A DNA stretch of 5,222 bases, from contig QOAX01000002.1 of NCBI GenBank assembly GCA_003972865.1, positions 1 through 5,222 of the forward strand, written 5' to 3'. Positions 1-5,222 of this stretch are shown piece by piece (position 1 is the stretch's first letter; every line of letters starts with the position of its first letter). This stretch comes from Verrucomicrobiota bacterium. Lineage in GTDB: Bacteria > Verrucomicrobiota > Verrucomicrobiia > Limisphaerales > UBA1096. The position numbers and the translations under genes were made by a program. The notes beneath the pieces were generated by a model that did no database searches, had not been told where the DNA came from, and saw only the letters and a list, made by a program, of their open reading frames with translations.

Positions 1-1394
1 TCTGTGAAGAGCTTGACCAGGTCCTCGTCGGACAGCGGCTTGGTGGCGTCCTCCTTCTTGACCAGTTCGCCGAGCATCTCCTTGACGCTGGTGTTGGCCA
101 GGCTGGAGCCGTCCTTTGAGGGCAATCCCGATGTGAAGAAGTATTTCATCTCCAGCACGCCGTGGGGTGTTTCGACGTATTTCCCGGAGACCGCCCGGCT
201 GACGGTGGTCTCATGCACGCCCACGACATCGGCCACCTGCGACATGGTCATGGGGCGCAGGTGCGACGCTCCGTTCTCCATGAACTCCCCCTGCCGCTTG
301 AGGATTTCCTGGGCGATATTCAGGATGGTGGACTGCCGCTGGTGGATGCTCTTGAGCAGAAATTTACCGGAACGAATCTTGTCCCGGATATAGTCGCGCA
401 CATCGACCGAAGTGGTGGCCTGCGCCATGAGGTCCTTGTAGGCGTTGCTGATGCGCAGACGGGGAATGTACTCGTTGTTCGAGACGGCCTTCCACTCGCC
501 GTCATCACCACGCGAAATGAATATCTCCGGCACAACAAACTGCTCGGTCTCGTGCATGTACTCGCGGCCGGGCCTGGGCTCAAGGTTGCCGATGCGCTCC
601 AACGCATCCTGAACGGCATCGACCGTGTCCCCGACTTTCTTGGAAATCTCGCGGATGCGCCGCCGGCCCAGTTCGTCCATGCAGTCCCGAACGATCCGAT
701 ATTCCAGTGAGTCAGCGCGCTCCGCCCGCTCAAGCTGGAGCATCAGGCTTTCGCGCAGGTCACGAGCGGCCACTCCCGGCGGATGAAAGGCCTGCACGAT
801 CTCAAGCACAGCCTGAATCTCGCTGCCCGAGCGGCCACTGGAAAACACCAGTTCATCCACGCTCGACTGCAGGAAGCCGCCGTCATCGATGTTGCCAATG
901 ATCAACTCGGCGACCTTGAACTGTTGTTCGCCCAAATCTGACAAGCGAGCCTGCTCCAGCAGAAAATCCTGCAGCGACTGGCTGGTGGTCACCGAGTCGA
1001 GCATGAACTGTCGTTTTTCATCCTCCTGCTTCGAGTTGCGCGACGGGATGTTGGTGCTGGAGAAGTGGTCGCGCCACTCCTGATCCAGTTCGATCAACTG
1101 GTTGATTTCCTTCTGGAAATCGTCCACCGGCTCCCCGGCGCTGCTCTCGTCGGTGGGATCGTACTGCGTGTCGCTCGGCGGCTCGGCCAGATCGACCTTG
1201 GCCTCGTCCCCCTCGACGGGCTCCCCCTTTTCGCGCGCCTCGGCATCCACGGCGGCCTGCTCCTCCAGCACCGGGTTGAGTTGCAACTCCTGGTCCACCA
1301 TGGCCTTGAGTTCCAGCATGGGGGCCTGCAGGAGATTGAGGGACTGCTGAAGCTGCGGCGCCAACACTTGGTTGAGCGACATCTTCTGCGACAT
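1..1394 (-). CDS. rpoN: RNA polymerase sigma-54 factor RpoN, C-terminus beyond the window
   Basis: Sigma-54 directs RNA polymerase to -24/-12 promoters and needs an ATP-driven enhancer-binding protein to open them. Reading leftward from the ATG at 1394 gives 464 uninterrupted codons, still open at base 1. Residues 1-45 form the glutamine- and leucine-rich activator-interacting region I (LAPQLQQSLNLLQAPMLEL, ending NPVLEE). Residues about 46-95 are the acidic, variable region II. The core-binding domain follows, with NIDDGGFL at 168-175 and FHPPGVAARDLRESL at 203-217. The DNA-binding part shows a helix-turn-helix at about 381-420 (VADVVGVHETTVSRAVSGKY, then the conserved LEMKYFF). The frame stops at TKPLSDEDLVKLFT, so the RpoN box (ARRTVAKYR-type) and roughly the last 35-40 residues lie outside. 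The ATG at 1394 has an AGGGA six bases upstream. An in-frame GTG at 1415 would add seven residues (MAQQGFQ) and is a real alternative. Identity is very secure. Confidence 0.97.
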   Translation of the reverse strand, partial: MSQKMSLNQVLAPQLQQSLNLLQAPMLELKAMVDQELQLNPVLEEQAAVDAEAREKGEPVEGDEAKVDLAEPPSDTQYDPTDESSAGEPVDDFQKEINQLIELDQEWRDHFSSTNIPSRNSKQEDEKRQFMLDSVTTSQSLQDFLLEQARLSDLGEQQFKVAELIIGNIDDGGFLQSSVDELVFSSGRSGSEIQAVLEIVQAFHPPGVAARDLRESLMLQLERAERADSLEYRIVRDCMDELGRRRIREISKKVGDTVDAVQDALERIGNLEPRPGREYMHETEQFVVPEIFISRGDDGEWKAVSNNEYIPRLRISNAYKDLMAQATTSVDVRDYIRDKIRSGKFLLKSIHQRQSTILNIAQEILKRQGEFMENGASHLRPMTMSQVADVVGVHETTVSRAVSGKYVETPHGVLEMKYFFTSGLPSKDGSSLANTSVKEMLGELVKKEDATKPLSDEDLVKLFT

Positions 1395-1400
1395 CTGGAA

Positions 1401-1405
1401 TCCCT
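1401..1405 (-). promoter_or_regulatory. Weak ribosome binding site of rpoN
   Basis: On the minus strand AGGGA lies six bases before the ATG at 1394. It is only a partial Shine-Dalgarno match, but it is the best one near either candidate start and favours the ATG over the GTG at 1415, which has no purine-rich stretch at the right distance. Confidence 0.35.
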
Positions 1406-1462
1406 GCTGGGCCACGCGCCGACAGTATGAACTTGGCCGGGCACATTCAAGATGGATAAGGC

Positions 1463-1492
1463 ATAATATTTGCTTCAAAAAAACCATGCCAA
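1463..1492 (-). promoter_or_regulatory. Sigma-70-type promoter reading into rpoN
   Basis: Read on the minus strand, a -35 box TTGGCA (1492-1487, five of six consensus bases) is followed after an 18-base spacer by a -10 box TATTAT (1468-1463, five of six). The spacer includes a run of seven T. Transcription would start near 1456, leaving a leader of about 60 bases before the rpoN ATG at 1394. This is the best promoter match seen in the window and fits expression of rpoN by the housekeeping sigma factor. The call rests on consensus matching only. Confidence 0.55.
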
Positions 1493-1538
1493 CCGCCCCT
1501 TGCCGCCCGATTTGTGAACAACTTTTTTCCGCGCTCCA

Positions 1539-1567
1539 TTGCCGTGCCATCCCCGCGCCCCTAGACT
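1539..1567 (+). promoter_or_regulatory. Possible promoter of the MBL-fold gene, giving a leaderless mRNA
   Basis: TTGCCG (1539-1544, four of six -35 bases) and TAGACT (1562-1567, four of six -10 bases) are separated by 17 bases. The -10 box ends six bases before the GTG at 1574, so transcription would begin on or beside the start codon itself. There is no Shine-Dalgarno sequence before that GTG, which agrees with leaderless translation. Each box alone is a weak match, so this is tentative. Confidence 0.3.
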
Positions 1568-1573
1568 CGCCTG

Positions 1574-2356
1574 GTGCCCACGCGGTTCACAGTTTTGGGG
1601 AGCGGTTCCGGGGGAAATGCCTCCTATCTTGAAACAGAGCAGACGCGGCTGCTGATCGACGCCGGCCTCAGCGGCCGTCAGATCCGCCTGCGACTGGCCC
1701 AGTTGGGCCGCTCGCCCGAGACGCTCGACGGCATCCTGCTCACCCACGAGCATGCCGACCACACGCAGGGACTCAAGGCGCTCTGCGCCAGGCTCGAGAT
1801 TCCGGTTTACTGCAACCGACTCACCGCCGACGAGATGCGTTTCAAGATGGAGACCCGGCTCGACATCCGCCAGTTCGTCACCGGCGAGCCGTTCGAGATT
1901 GGCGACGTTGTGGTCGAAAACTTCCCGGTGCCGCACGACGCGCAGGATCCGGTTGGCTTTCACGTGAAAACCGCAGACGGCGGCATCGGCGTCCTGACCG
2001 ACCTTGGCCAAGCCACACGGCTTGTACTCGAGCGTGTGCGCGGAGCCACCGCCCTGTTCATCGAGGCTAACTACGACCTCAACCTACTGCAGGAAGACAC
2101 GCGCCGACCGTGGGCCATCAAGCAGCGCATCATGAGCCGGCACGGCCACTTGGCCAACTCCGCCACCGCCGAGGCGGTTGAAACCCTGGCCAACGGCACG
2201 CTGCGCCACGTCACGCTCGGCCACCTGAGCCGCGACTGCAACACGCCGCAGATCGCGAGGGAAGCGATCGCGGTCAAGCTTGGCCAAGCTGGCATCGACA
2301 CCATCCAGATCGACGTCTCCACCCAGGCCGAGCCAACCGAAACCCTTACGCTCTAG
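1574..2356 (+). CDS. MBL-fold metallo-hydrolase, YycJ/WalJ-like
   Basis: This 260-residue protein is a metallo-beta-lactamase-fold hydrolase close to YycJ (WalJ/VicX), a cytoplasmic family linked to nucleic-acid processing and, in Firmicutes, to genes near the WalKR system. The N-terminal strand-loop FTVLGSGSGGNAS (5-17) is typical of the family. The metal-binding motif HEHADH lies at 58-63. Further probable ligands are H121 in VPHDAQDPVGF, D143 in LTDLG, and H217 in GHLSRDCN (216-223). EANYD (164-168) and SRHGHLAN (188-195) are also family hallmarks. There is no signal peptide or membrane segment. The GTG start at 1574 puts the family's usual N-terminus at residue 1 or so; no Shine-Dalgarno is visible. 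The gene is divergent from rpoN (179 bases apart) and convergent with the mannosyltransferase (24 bases apart), so it appears to be a single-gene unit. The exact substrate cannot be read from the sequence. Confidence 0.93.
   Translation: MPTRFTVLGSGSGGNASYLETEQTRLLIDAGLSGRQIRLRLAQLGRSPETLDGILLTHEHADHTQGLKALCARLEIPVYCNRLTADEMRFKMETRLDIRQFVTGEPFEIGDVVVENFPVPHDAQDPVGFHVKTADGGIGVLTDLGQATRLVLERVRGATALFIEANYDLNLLQEDTRRPWAIKQRIMSRHGHLANSATAEAVETLANGTLRHVTLGHLSRDCNTPQIAREAIAVKLGQAGIDTIQIDVSTQAEPTETLTL
2003..2012. repeat. CTTGGCCAAG palindrome, copy 1
   Basis: Perfect 10-base palindrome inside the hydrolase gene, read there as Leu-Gly-Gln (residues 144-146). It is one of five exact copies in the window. 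Confidence 0.85.
2277..2290. repeat. CTTGGCCAAG palindrome, copy 2, extended to 14 bases
   Basis: Here the decamer (2279-2288) is extended by two bases on each side to the perfect 14-base palindrome AGCTTGGCCAAGCT. It lies in the hydrolase gene, again read as Leu-Gly-Gln (236-238). A further copy of the inner octamer TTGGCCAA, without the outer G, lies at 2150-2157. Confidence 0.85.
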
Positions 2357-2369
2357 CCAAGCGCTTGGC
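2356..2369. repeat. 14-base palindrome between convergent genes
   Basis: GCCAAGCGCTTGGC is a perfect inverted repeat that starts on the last base of the hydrolase stop codon (TAG, 2354-2356) and fills half of the gap to the mannosyltransferase stop codon (2383-2381). Its half-arm GCTTGGC is also the arm of the repeated CTTGGCCAAG word, joined the other way round. As RNA it could form a very short hairpin on either strand, but no T-rich tract follows directly in either direction. Classing it as a terminator would be guesswork. Confidence 0.6.
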
Positions 2370-2380
2370 CAGGCGGAGGC

Positions 2381-3118
2381 TCACCCCTTTTTCTTCGGCC
2401 AGCGGCGCAGGCCGTTTTGGAGCCACAGCCGCCACACCATCCAGACCGCCTCACGGACAATCTTGCCACTCATCTTGGAGGTGCCGATAAAGCGGTCGGT
2501 GAAAATGATCGGCACCTCGGCGACCTTGTGGCCGGTGCGCCAGAGGATGTGCGTCAACTCGACCTGGAAGCTGTAGCCGTTGGCCCGGACGCGGTCGAGG
2601 TCGATCGACTGCAGCGCGCGCCGCCGGAAACATTTGAAGCCGCCAGTCGGGTCAGTGAACGGCATGCCGGTGATGACCTTCACGTACTTGGCCGCAGCGA
2701 GGCTAAGCAGCATGCGGCTGATCGGCCAGTTGATCACCCGGATGCCCTCGCGGTAACGCGAGCCCAGCACGAGGTCGGCATCCTCCGCGTCCGACTTCCC
2801 GATAAAGCGCGGGATCTCGTCCGGGTCGTGGGAGAAGTCGCAGTCCATCTCAAAAACAAACTCGTAGTCGCGCTCGAGCGCCCACGCAAACCCGGCGCAG
2901 TAGGCGCGGCCAAGCCCGTCTTTTTCCTGACGGTGCAGCACGTGGATGCGGTCGTGGGCTTGGACCAGATCGTCCGCGATGTCGCCGGTGCCGTCCGGCG
3001 AATTGTCGTCCACCACCAGCACCTCCAAGGCCGGCTCCATCCCCAGCAAGCGCTCTGCCATCGGGCGGAGGTTTTCCGCCTCGTTGTAAGTCGGAAGGAT
3101 GATGAGCGTGTTTGGCAT
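2381..3118 (-). CDS. Polyprenol monophosphomannose synthase (Dpm1-like GT2 glycosyltransferase)
   Basis: This 245-residue enzyme should transfer mannose from GDP-mannose to a polyprenyl phosphate at the cytoplasmic face of the membrane, making a lipid-linked sugar donor for envelope glycans or protein O-mannosylation. It begins with the GT2 strand LIILPTYNEAENL (5-17). The nucleotide-binding VVDDNSPDGTGD is at 35-46, KDGLGRAYCAGF at 66-77, the metal-binding DCD in FEMDCDFSHDPDE at 89-101, LGSRY at 118-122, FTDPTGGFKCF at 154-164, NGYSFQVE at 180-187, and the C-terminal EVPIIFTDR..GTSKMS at 201-217. These match the DPM1/Ppm1 group over its full usual length. No C-terminal multi-spanning (GtrA-like) domain is present, so it is the single-domain type. 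The ATG at 3118 lies one base after the dehydrogenase stop and has no Shine-Dalgarno, suggesting translational coupling. The frame stays open further upstream but overlaps the dehydrogenase and lacks family similarity. The exact sugar and acceptor are inferred. Confidence 0.93.
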   Translation of the reverse strand: MPNTLIILPTYNEAENLRPMAERLLGMEPALEVLVVDDNSPDGTGDIADDLVQAHDRIHVLHRQEKDGLGRAYCAGFAWALERDYEFVFEMDCDFSHDPDEIPRFIGKSDAEDADLVLGSRYREGIRVINWPISRMLLSLAAAKYVKVITGMPFTDPTGGFKCFRRRALQSIDLDRVRANGYSFQVELTHILWRTGHKVAEVPIIFTDRFIGTSKMSGKIVREAVWMVWRLWLQNGLRRWPKKKG

Positions 3119-3119
3119 G

Positions 3120-4697
3120 TTAGGTTGACTTGCCGTCAACCAAGCGGCGGATGCCCAGCGGATTGGCCTCCCGCAACTCGGCCGGCAGCAGAGCATCAGG
3201 AAAGCCCTGGTAGCAGACCGAGCGGGTGAAACGATGAATGGCGTTGGTCCCGACCGAGGTCGAGCGGCCGTCCGCCGTCGCCGGGAACGGCCCGCCGTGC
3301 ACCATCGCGTGGCAGACCTCCACGCCGGTTGGGAAGCCGTTGATGACCACGCGGCCCACCCTGGTTTCGAGCACGTCGAGCAGTTCGCGGTTCGCCTCGA
3401 GATCGGCCTCGGTGCCGTGGACGGTCGCCGTCAACTGGCCCTCGAGCGACTTGGCCAAGGCCAGCATCTTGTCGGTGCCATCGTGCGTCACCACCAACGT
3501 CGACGGCCCGAACAACTCCGCGCCGAGCGACTTGTCGCTGAGGAACGCCTCGGCGCTCGTCCGGAAAAGCGCCGCCCCGGCCTGGCACTGGCCGTCTTGC
3601 ACCTGGCCAAGTGCAACCGTCTCGACAACGTCACTGCCGCCAAGCGTGCCGGCACCGGAAGCGTAAGCGTCGCTGATGCCGGGGTTGAGCATCGTCGCGC
3701 CGGGAGTGCCACCGACCAGTTCGCTGAGCTTGGCCACAAACGGCTCGATGTCGGCGGTGCCATCCAGAATCGTCAGGCCGGGGTTGGTGCAAAACTGCCC
3801 CACCCCAAGAGTCATCGAGCCGTGCAGCCCGGTTGCGAGTTGCTCCGAGCGCTCGGCCATCGCCCCCGGCAAAATGAACACCGGGTTGATGCTGCTCATC
3901 TCGGCGTAAAACGGAATCGGCTCCGGCCGGTCGGCGGCGAGCTTCATCAGCGCCTGACCACCCGCGCGCGAACCGGTGAAGCCAGCCGCCTTGATCGCCG
4001 GATGCCGAACCAGCGCCGAGCCGGTTTCGCGGCCCGGCCCGTACACGAGCGAGAAAGTTCCCTCCGGCAAACCGCAGTCGCGCACCGCCGCCGACACCGC
4101 CTGGCCAACGAGCTCGGCCGTGCCGGGGTGCGAGTGGTGCGCCTTGACGACCACCGGGCAGCCGGCCGCGAACGCCGACGCCGTGTCGCCGCCCGCCACC
4201 GAAAACGCCAGCGGGAAATTGCTGGCGCAAAAAACCGCCACCGAGCCAAGCGGCCGCTCCATCGAGCGGACATCCGGCTTGGGCACCGGCGCGCGCTCGG
4301 GATCGGCGTGGTCGATGCGGGCGTCCACCCACGAGCCCTCCTCCGCCACCGAGGCAAACAACCGCAACTGACCGCAGGTGCGGCCGGTCTCCATGCGGAT
4401 GCGCCCCTCCGGCAGACCGGTTTCCTGCGGCGCGTGCTTGGCCAAGTCGTCGCCGATTGCCTCGATGTTGTCGGCGATCTTGCGCAGGAATGCCGTCCGG
4501 GCCGCGCTGCTGGTTTTGCCGAAAACCTCGAACGCATCGGCCGCCAACCCGGCGGCGCTGTTCAGTTCAGTCTCGCTCACCGCTGAGTAGCCGGGCTGGA
4601 GCGACTCACCAGTCGCCGGGTTGATGCCGAAGATGGAGGGGTCTCCCCCGCCGCCCGCTCGAAACCCGATGATCGACCTGCCTGTCAAATCCGCCAT
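3120..4697 (-). CDS. Aldehyde dehydrogenase, alpha-ketoglutarate semialdehyde (2,5-dioxovalerate) dehydrogenase type
   Basis: This is a 525-residue, cytosolic NAD(P)-dependent aldehyde dehydrogenase. It most resembles the KGSADH group, which oxidises 2,5-dioxovalerate to 2-oxoglutarate at the end of non-phosphorylating pentose, hexarate and hydroxyproline breakdown. The order of landmarks fits: INPATGE (25-31), ETGLPEGRI with TCGQLRLFA (92-115), PLGSVAVFCASNFPLAFSVA (149-168) with oxyanion Asn160, VVVKAHHSHPGT (182-193) with cofactor Lys185, GFTGSRAGG (239-247), AEMSSINP (265-272) with general base Glu266, GQFCTNPG (300-307) with nucleophile Cys303, and GAELFGPS (392-399). The AEMSSINPVF and SRAGG forms are typical of this subgroup rather than of betaine or succinate-semialdehyde dehydrogenases. 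The ATG at 4697 gives the usual length. A TTG at 4766 would add 23 unrelated residues and is rejected. The stop is one base from the downstream mannosyltransferase start, so the two are likely co-transcribed. No other sugar-acid genes are in the window. Confidence 0.93.
   Translation of the reverse strand: MADLTGRSIIGFRAGGGGDPSIFGINPATGESLQPGYSAVSETELNSAAGLAADAFEVFGKTSSAARTAFLRKIADNIEAIGDDLAKHAPQETGLPEGRIRMETGRTCGQLRLFASVAEEGSWVDARIDHADPERAPVPKPDVRSMERPLGSVAVFCASNFPLAFSVAGGDTASAFAAGCPVVVKAHHSHPGTAELVGQAVSAAVRDCGLPEGTFSLVYGPGRETGSALVRHPAIKAAGFTGSRAGGQALMKLAADRPEPIPFYAEMSSINPVFILPGAMAERSEQLATGLHGSMTLGVGQFCTNPGLTILDGTADIEPFVAKLSELVGGTPGATMLNPGISDAYASGAGTLGGSDVVETVALGQVQDGQCQAGAALFRTSAEAFLSDKSLGAELFGPSTLVVTHDGTDKMLALAKSLEGQLTATVHGTEADLEANRELLDVLETRVGRVVINGFPTGVEVCHAMVHGGPFPATADGRSTSVGTNAIHRFTRSVCYQGFPDALLPAELREANPLGIRRLVDGKST
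3450..3459. repeat. CTTGGCCAAG palindrome, copy 3
   Basis: Exact copy inside the dehydrogenase gene. On the coding (minus) strand it is read in a different phase from copies 1 and 2, covering Leu-Ala-Lys (residues 414-416). Confidence 0.85.
4437..4446. repeat. CTTGGCCAAG palindrome, copy 4
   Basis: Exact copy inside the dehydrogenase gene, again read as Leu-Ala-Lys (residues 85-87). Confidence 0.85.
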
Positions 4698-4750
4698 GCG
4701 CAGCAGGCTACCCAATGCGCTTGGCCGAGAGAAGGGCGCTCTGCCAAAAA

Positions 4751-4760
4751 CTTGGCCAAG
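4751..4760. repeat. CTTGGCCAAG palindrome, copy 5 (intergenic)
   Basis: Exact copy 54 bases upstream of the dehydrogenase ATG, followed at once by CGCCAAG, so three TTGGC/GCCAA half-sites lie within 17 bases. It is the only exact copy outside a gene. Confidence 0.85.
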
Positions 4761-4778
4761 CGCCAAGAATCTTTCCTG

Positions 4779-4807
4779 TTGCGTTGGTCATTGACTATGG
4801 ATAGAAT
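4779..4807 (+). promoter_or_regulatory. Possible promoter of the secreted-protein gene
   Basis: TTGCGT (4779-4784, three of six -35 bases, but the key TTG present) and TAGAAT (4802-4807, five of six -10 bases) are 17 bases apart. Transcription would start near 4814, leaving an A-rich leader of about 67 bases before the ATG at 4881. A TTGACT at 4791-4796 is a better -35 box but has no good -10 partner at 16-18 bases. Confidence 0.35.
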
Positions 4808-4880
4808 GACTACTCGCAATTAAGCACACACCAGAGACCGGGGCAATGCCCTGCCTCCCAAACAAACGAAAGCACGACGA

Positions 4881-5222
4881 ATGAAAAAAAATGCAACGCA
4901 TACCTCAAGTCAACCCCAACGGTCAACATGGTGGAAACATGCTGGACTCATGGCGGCAGTGGGCCTGGCCTGCTCGGCCGGTGCTCAAGAAATCCTGTTT
5001 CAGGAAACATTTGAAACTGATGGTTCCGACGATCGTTACACGATCGAGGGGGGGGGCGGTCTATGAGTTGGTCGATATCCGAAGCGACCTTTCGATCAAT
5101 CAGGACATGGCGGGGCCGATCTATTGGGCCCGAAATACTGAGGTGTCCTTTGTTGGTGTCCCGGCGCCGGTACCGGCGAAGCGGGCCATCATGTCCTGGA
5201 GCAATACCATCACCGAGGACGA
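4881..5222 (+). CDS. Secreted protein of unknown function, frame broken at a G run, open at right edge
   Basis: The ATG at 4881 starts a typical Sec signal peptide: basic and polar residues MKKNATHTSSQPQRSTWWKH (1-20), a hydrophobic core AGLMAAVGLACSAGA (21-35), and a probable signal-peptidase I cleavage after Ala35 before QEILFQETFETDG. In the literal sequence the frame ends at TGA 5064-5066 after 61 residues. If one G is dropped from the nine-G run at 5048-5056, the frame runs on without a stop to the window edge: TIEGGAVYELVDIRSDL, then PIYWARNTEVSFVGV, ending near SWSNTITED, about 113 residues in all. That continuation has normal protein composition, so this is most likely one longer exported protein hit by a one-base insertion or sequencing error. 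The 'FETDG..RYTIEGG' style recalls large extracellular proteins of Verrucomicrobiota, but I cannot assign a domain. No clear Shine-Dalgarno precedes the start. A+T content is higher than in the neighbouring genes. Confidence 0.75.
5048..5056 (+). repeat. Nine-G homopolymer at the frame break
   Basis: Nine consecutive G lie in the secreted-protein gene exactly where its frame must shift. With eight G the downstream frame is open to the edge; with nine, translation stops at 5064-5066. Such runs are prone to slippage in replication and to miscounting in sequencing. Confidence 0.9.

Larger units (their letters stand above)
4698..4880. other. Divergent intergenic region between the dehydrogenase and secreted-protein genes
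   Basis: These 183 bases separate two gene starts that point away from each other, so both promoters should be here. A candidate for the rightward gene is listed separately; I see no convincing -35/-10 pair for the dehydrogenase. The left half is unusually rich in the TTGGC word: GCGCTTGGCC at 4717-4726, CTTGGCCAAG at 4751-4760 and CGCCAAG at 4761-4767. That cluster could be an operator or simply part of the genome-wide repeat. The right half (from about 4785) is more A+T-rich. Confidence 0.6.

Noticed and set aside
162..710. A 182-codon plus-strand frame, and others opposite rpoN
   Set aside because: The minus strand carries an unbroken sigma-54 gene here; these frames have no independent support.
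1471..1486. A GG-N10-GC spacing on the minus strand upstream of rpoN, suggesting sigma-54 autoregulation
   Set aside because: Only TGG, GC and a following A match the -24/-12 consensus; the CACG and TT positions do not, and this dinucleotide spacing occurs often by chance.
2417..3229. A 270-codon open frame on the plus strand opposite the mannosyltransferase
   Set aside because: Same kind of shadow: low-complexity, Val/Arg/His-rich, overlapping a gene with all family motifs intact.
3234..4586. A 450-codon open frame on the plus strand opposite the dehydrogenase
   Set aside because: It is an antisense shadow produced by GC-rich codon use; its translation is Arg-, His- and Ala-rich with no recognisable family, while the opposite strand encodes a full-length conserved enzyme.
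4698..4766. An extended dehydrogenase start at TTG 4766
   Set aside because: It adds 23 residues (Arg/Ser/Pro-rich) not expected in this family, whose usual length is met by the ATG at 4697.
4966..4975. A lipobox-like Gly-Leu-Ala-Cys in the signal peptide of the secreted protein
   Set aside because: The -3 position is Gly rather than Leu, and a good signal-peptidase I site (AGA before Gln36) follows, so an ordinary secreted protein is more likely than a lipoprotein.
5165..5178. The perfect palindrome CGCCGGTACCGGCG
   Set aside because: It is a single copy inside coding sequence (read as a Pro/Ala/Val stretch), and G+C-rich palindromes of this size are not surprising there.

Overview
The window comes from a GC-rich bacterium (roughly 60% G+C by eye). 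It holds five protein genes, two of them cut by the window edges. The short N-terminal leader of the sigma-54 factor, the general lack of strong Shine-Dalgarno sequences, and a secreted protein whose mature part opens with an 'ETFETDG' segment suggest the Verrucomicrobiota or a relative in the PVC group. That placement is an inference from style, not a proof. The coding content looks like ordinary chromosome; I saw no mobile element, CRISPR array, tRNA or rRNA.

Layout. (1) 1-1394, minus strand: rpoN (sigma-54), open at the left edge and lacking its last few dozen residues, including the RpoN box. (2) 1395-1573: divergent intergenic region with a good sigma-70-type promoter reading left into rpoN and a weaker one reading right that would start transcription on the GTG of the next gene. 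(3) 1574-2356, plus strand: a YycJ-like metallo-beta-lactamase-fold hydrolase. (4) 2357-2380: a 24-base gap between convergent genes, with a 14-base perfect palindrome overlapping its left end. (5) 4697 down to 2381, minus strand: a two-gene unit of an alpha-ketoglutarate-semialdehyde-type aldehyde dehydrogenase followed, one base after its stop codon, by a Dpm1-like polyprenol-phosphate mannosyltransferase. (6) 4698-4880: divergent intergenic region. (7) 4881 to the right edge, plus strand: a secreted protein with a clear signal peptide, whose reading frame is broken at a run of nine G.

The genes do not form one pathway. RpoN is a global transcription factor, the hydrolase is a probable nucleic-acid-processing or housekeeping enzyme, the dehydrogenase belongs to sugar-acid catabolism, and the mannosyltransferase makes a lipid-linked mannose donor for cell-envelope or protein glycosylation. 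The dehydrogenase and mannosyltransferase are probably co-transcribed, but no functional link between them is visible.

The most unusual signal is at the DNA level. The perfect palindrome CTTGGCCAAG occurs five times in 5.2 kb, and its core TTGGCCAA six times, on both gene strands and in more than one codon phase. This resembles the highly iterated palindrome HIP1 of cyanobacteria, but with a different word. I found no convincing undescribed multi-gene system.
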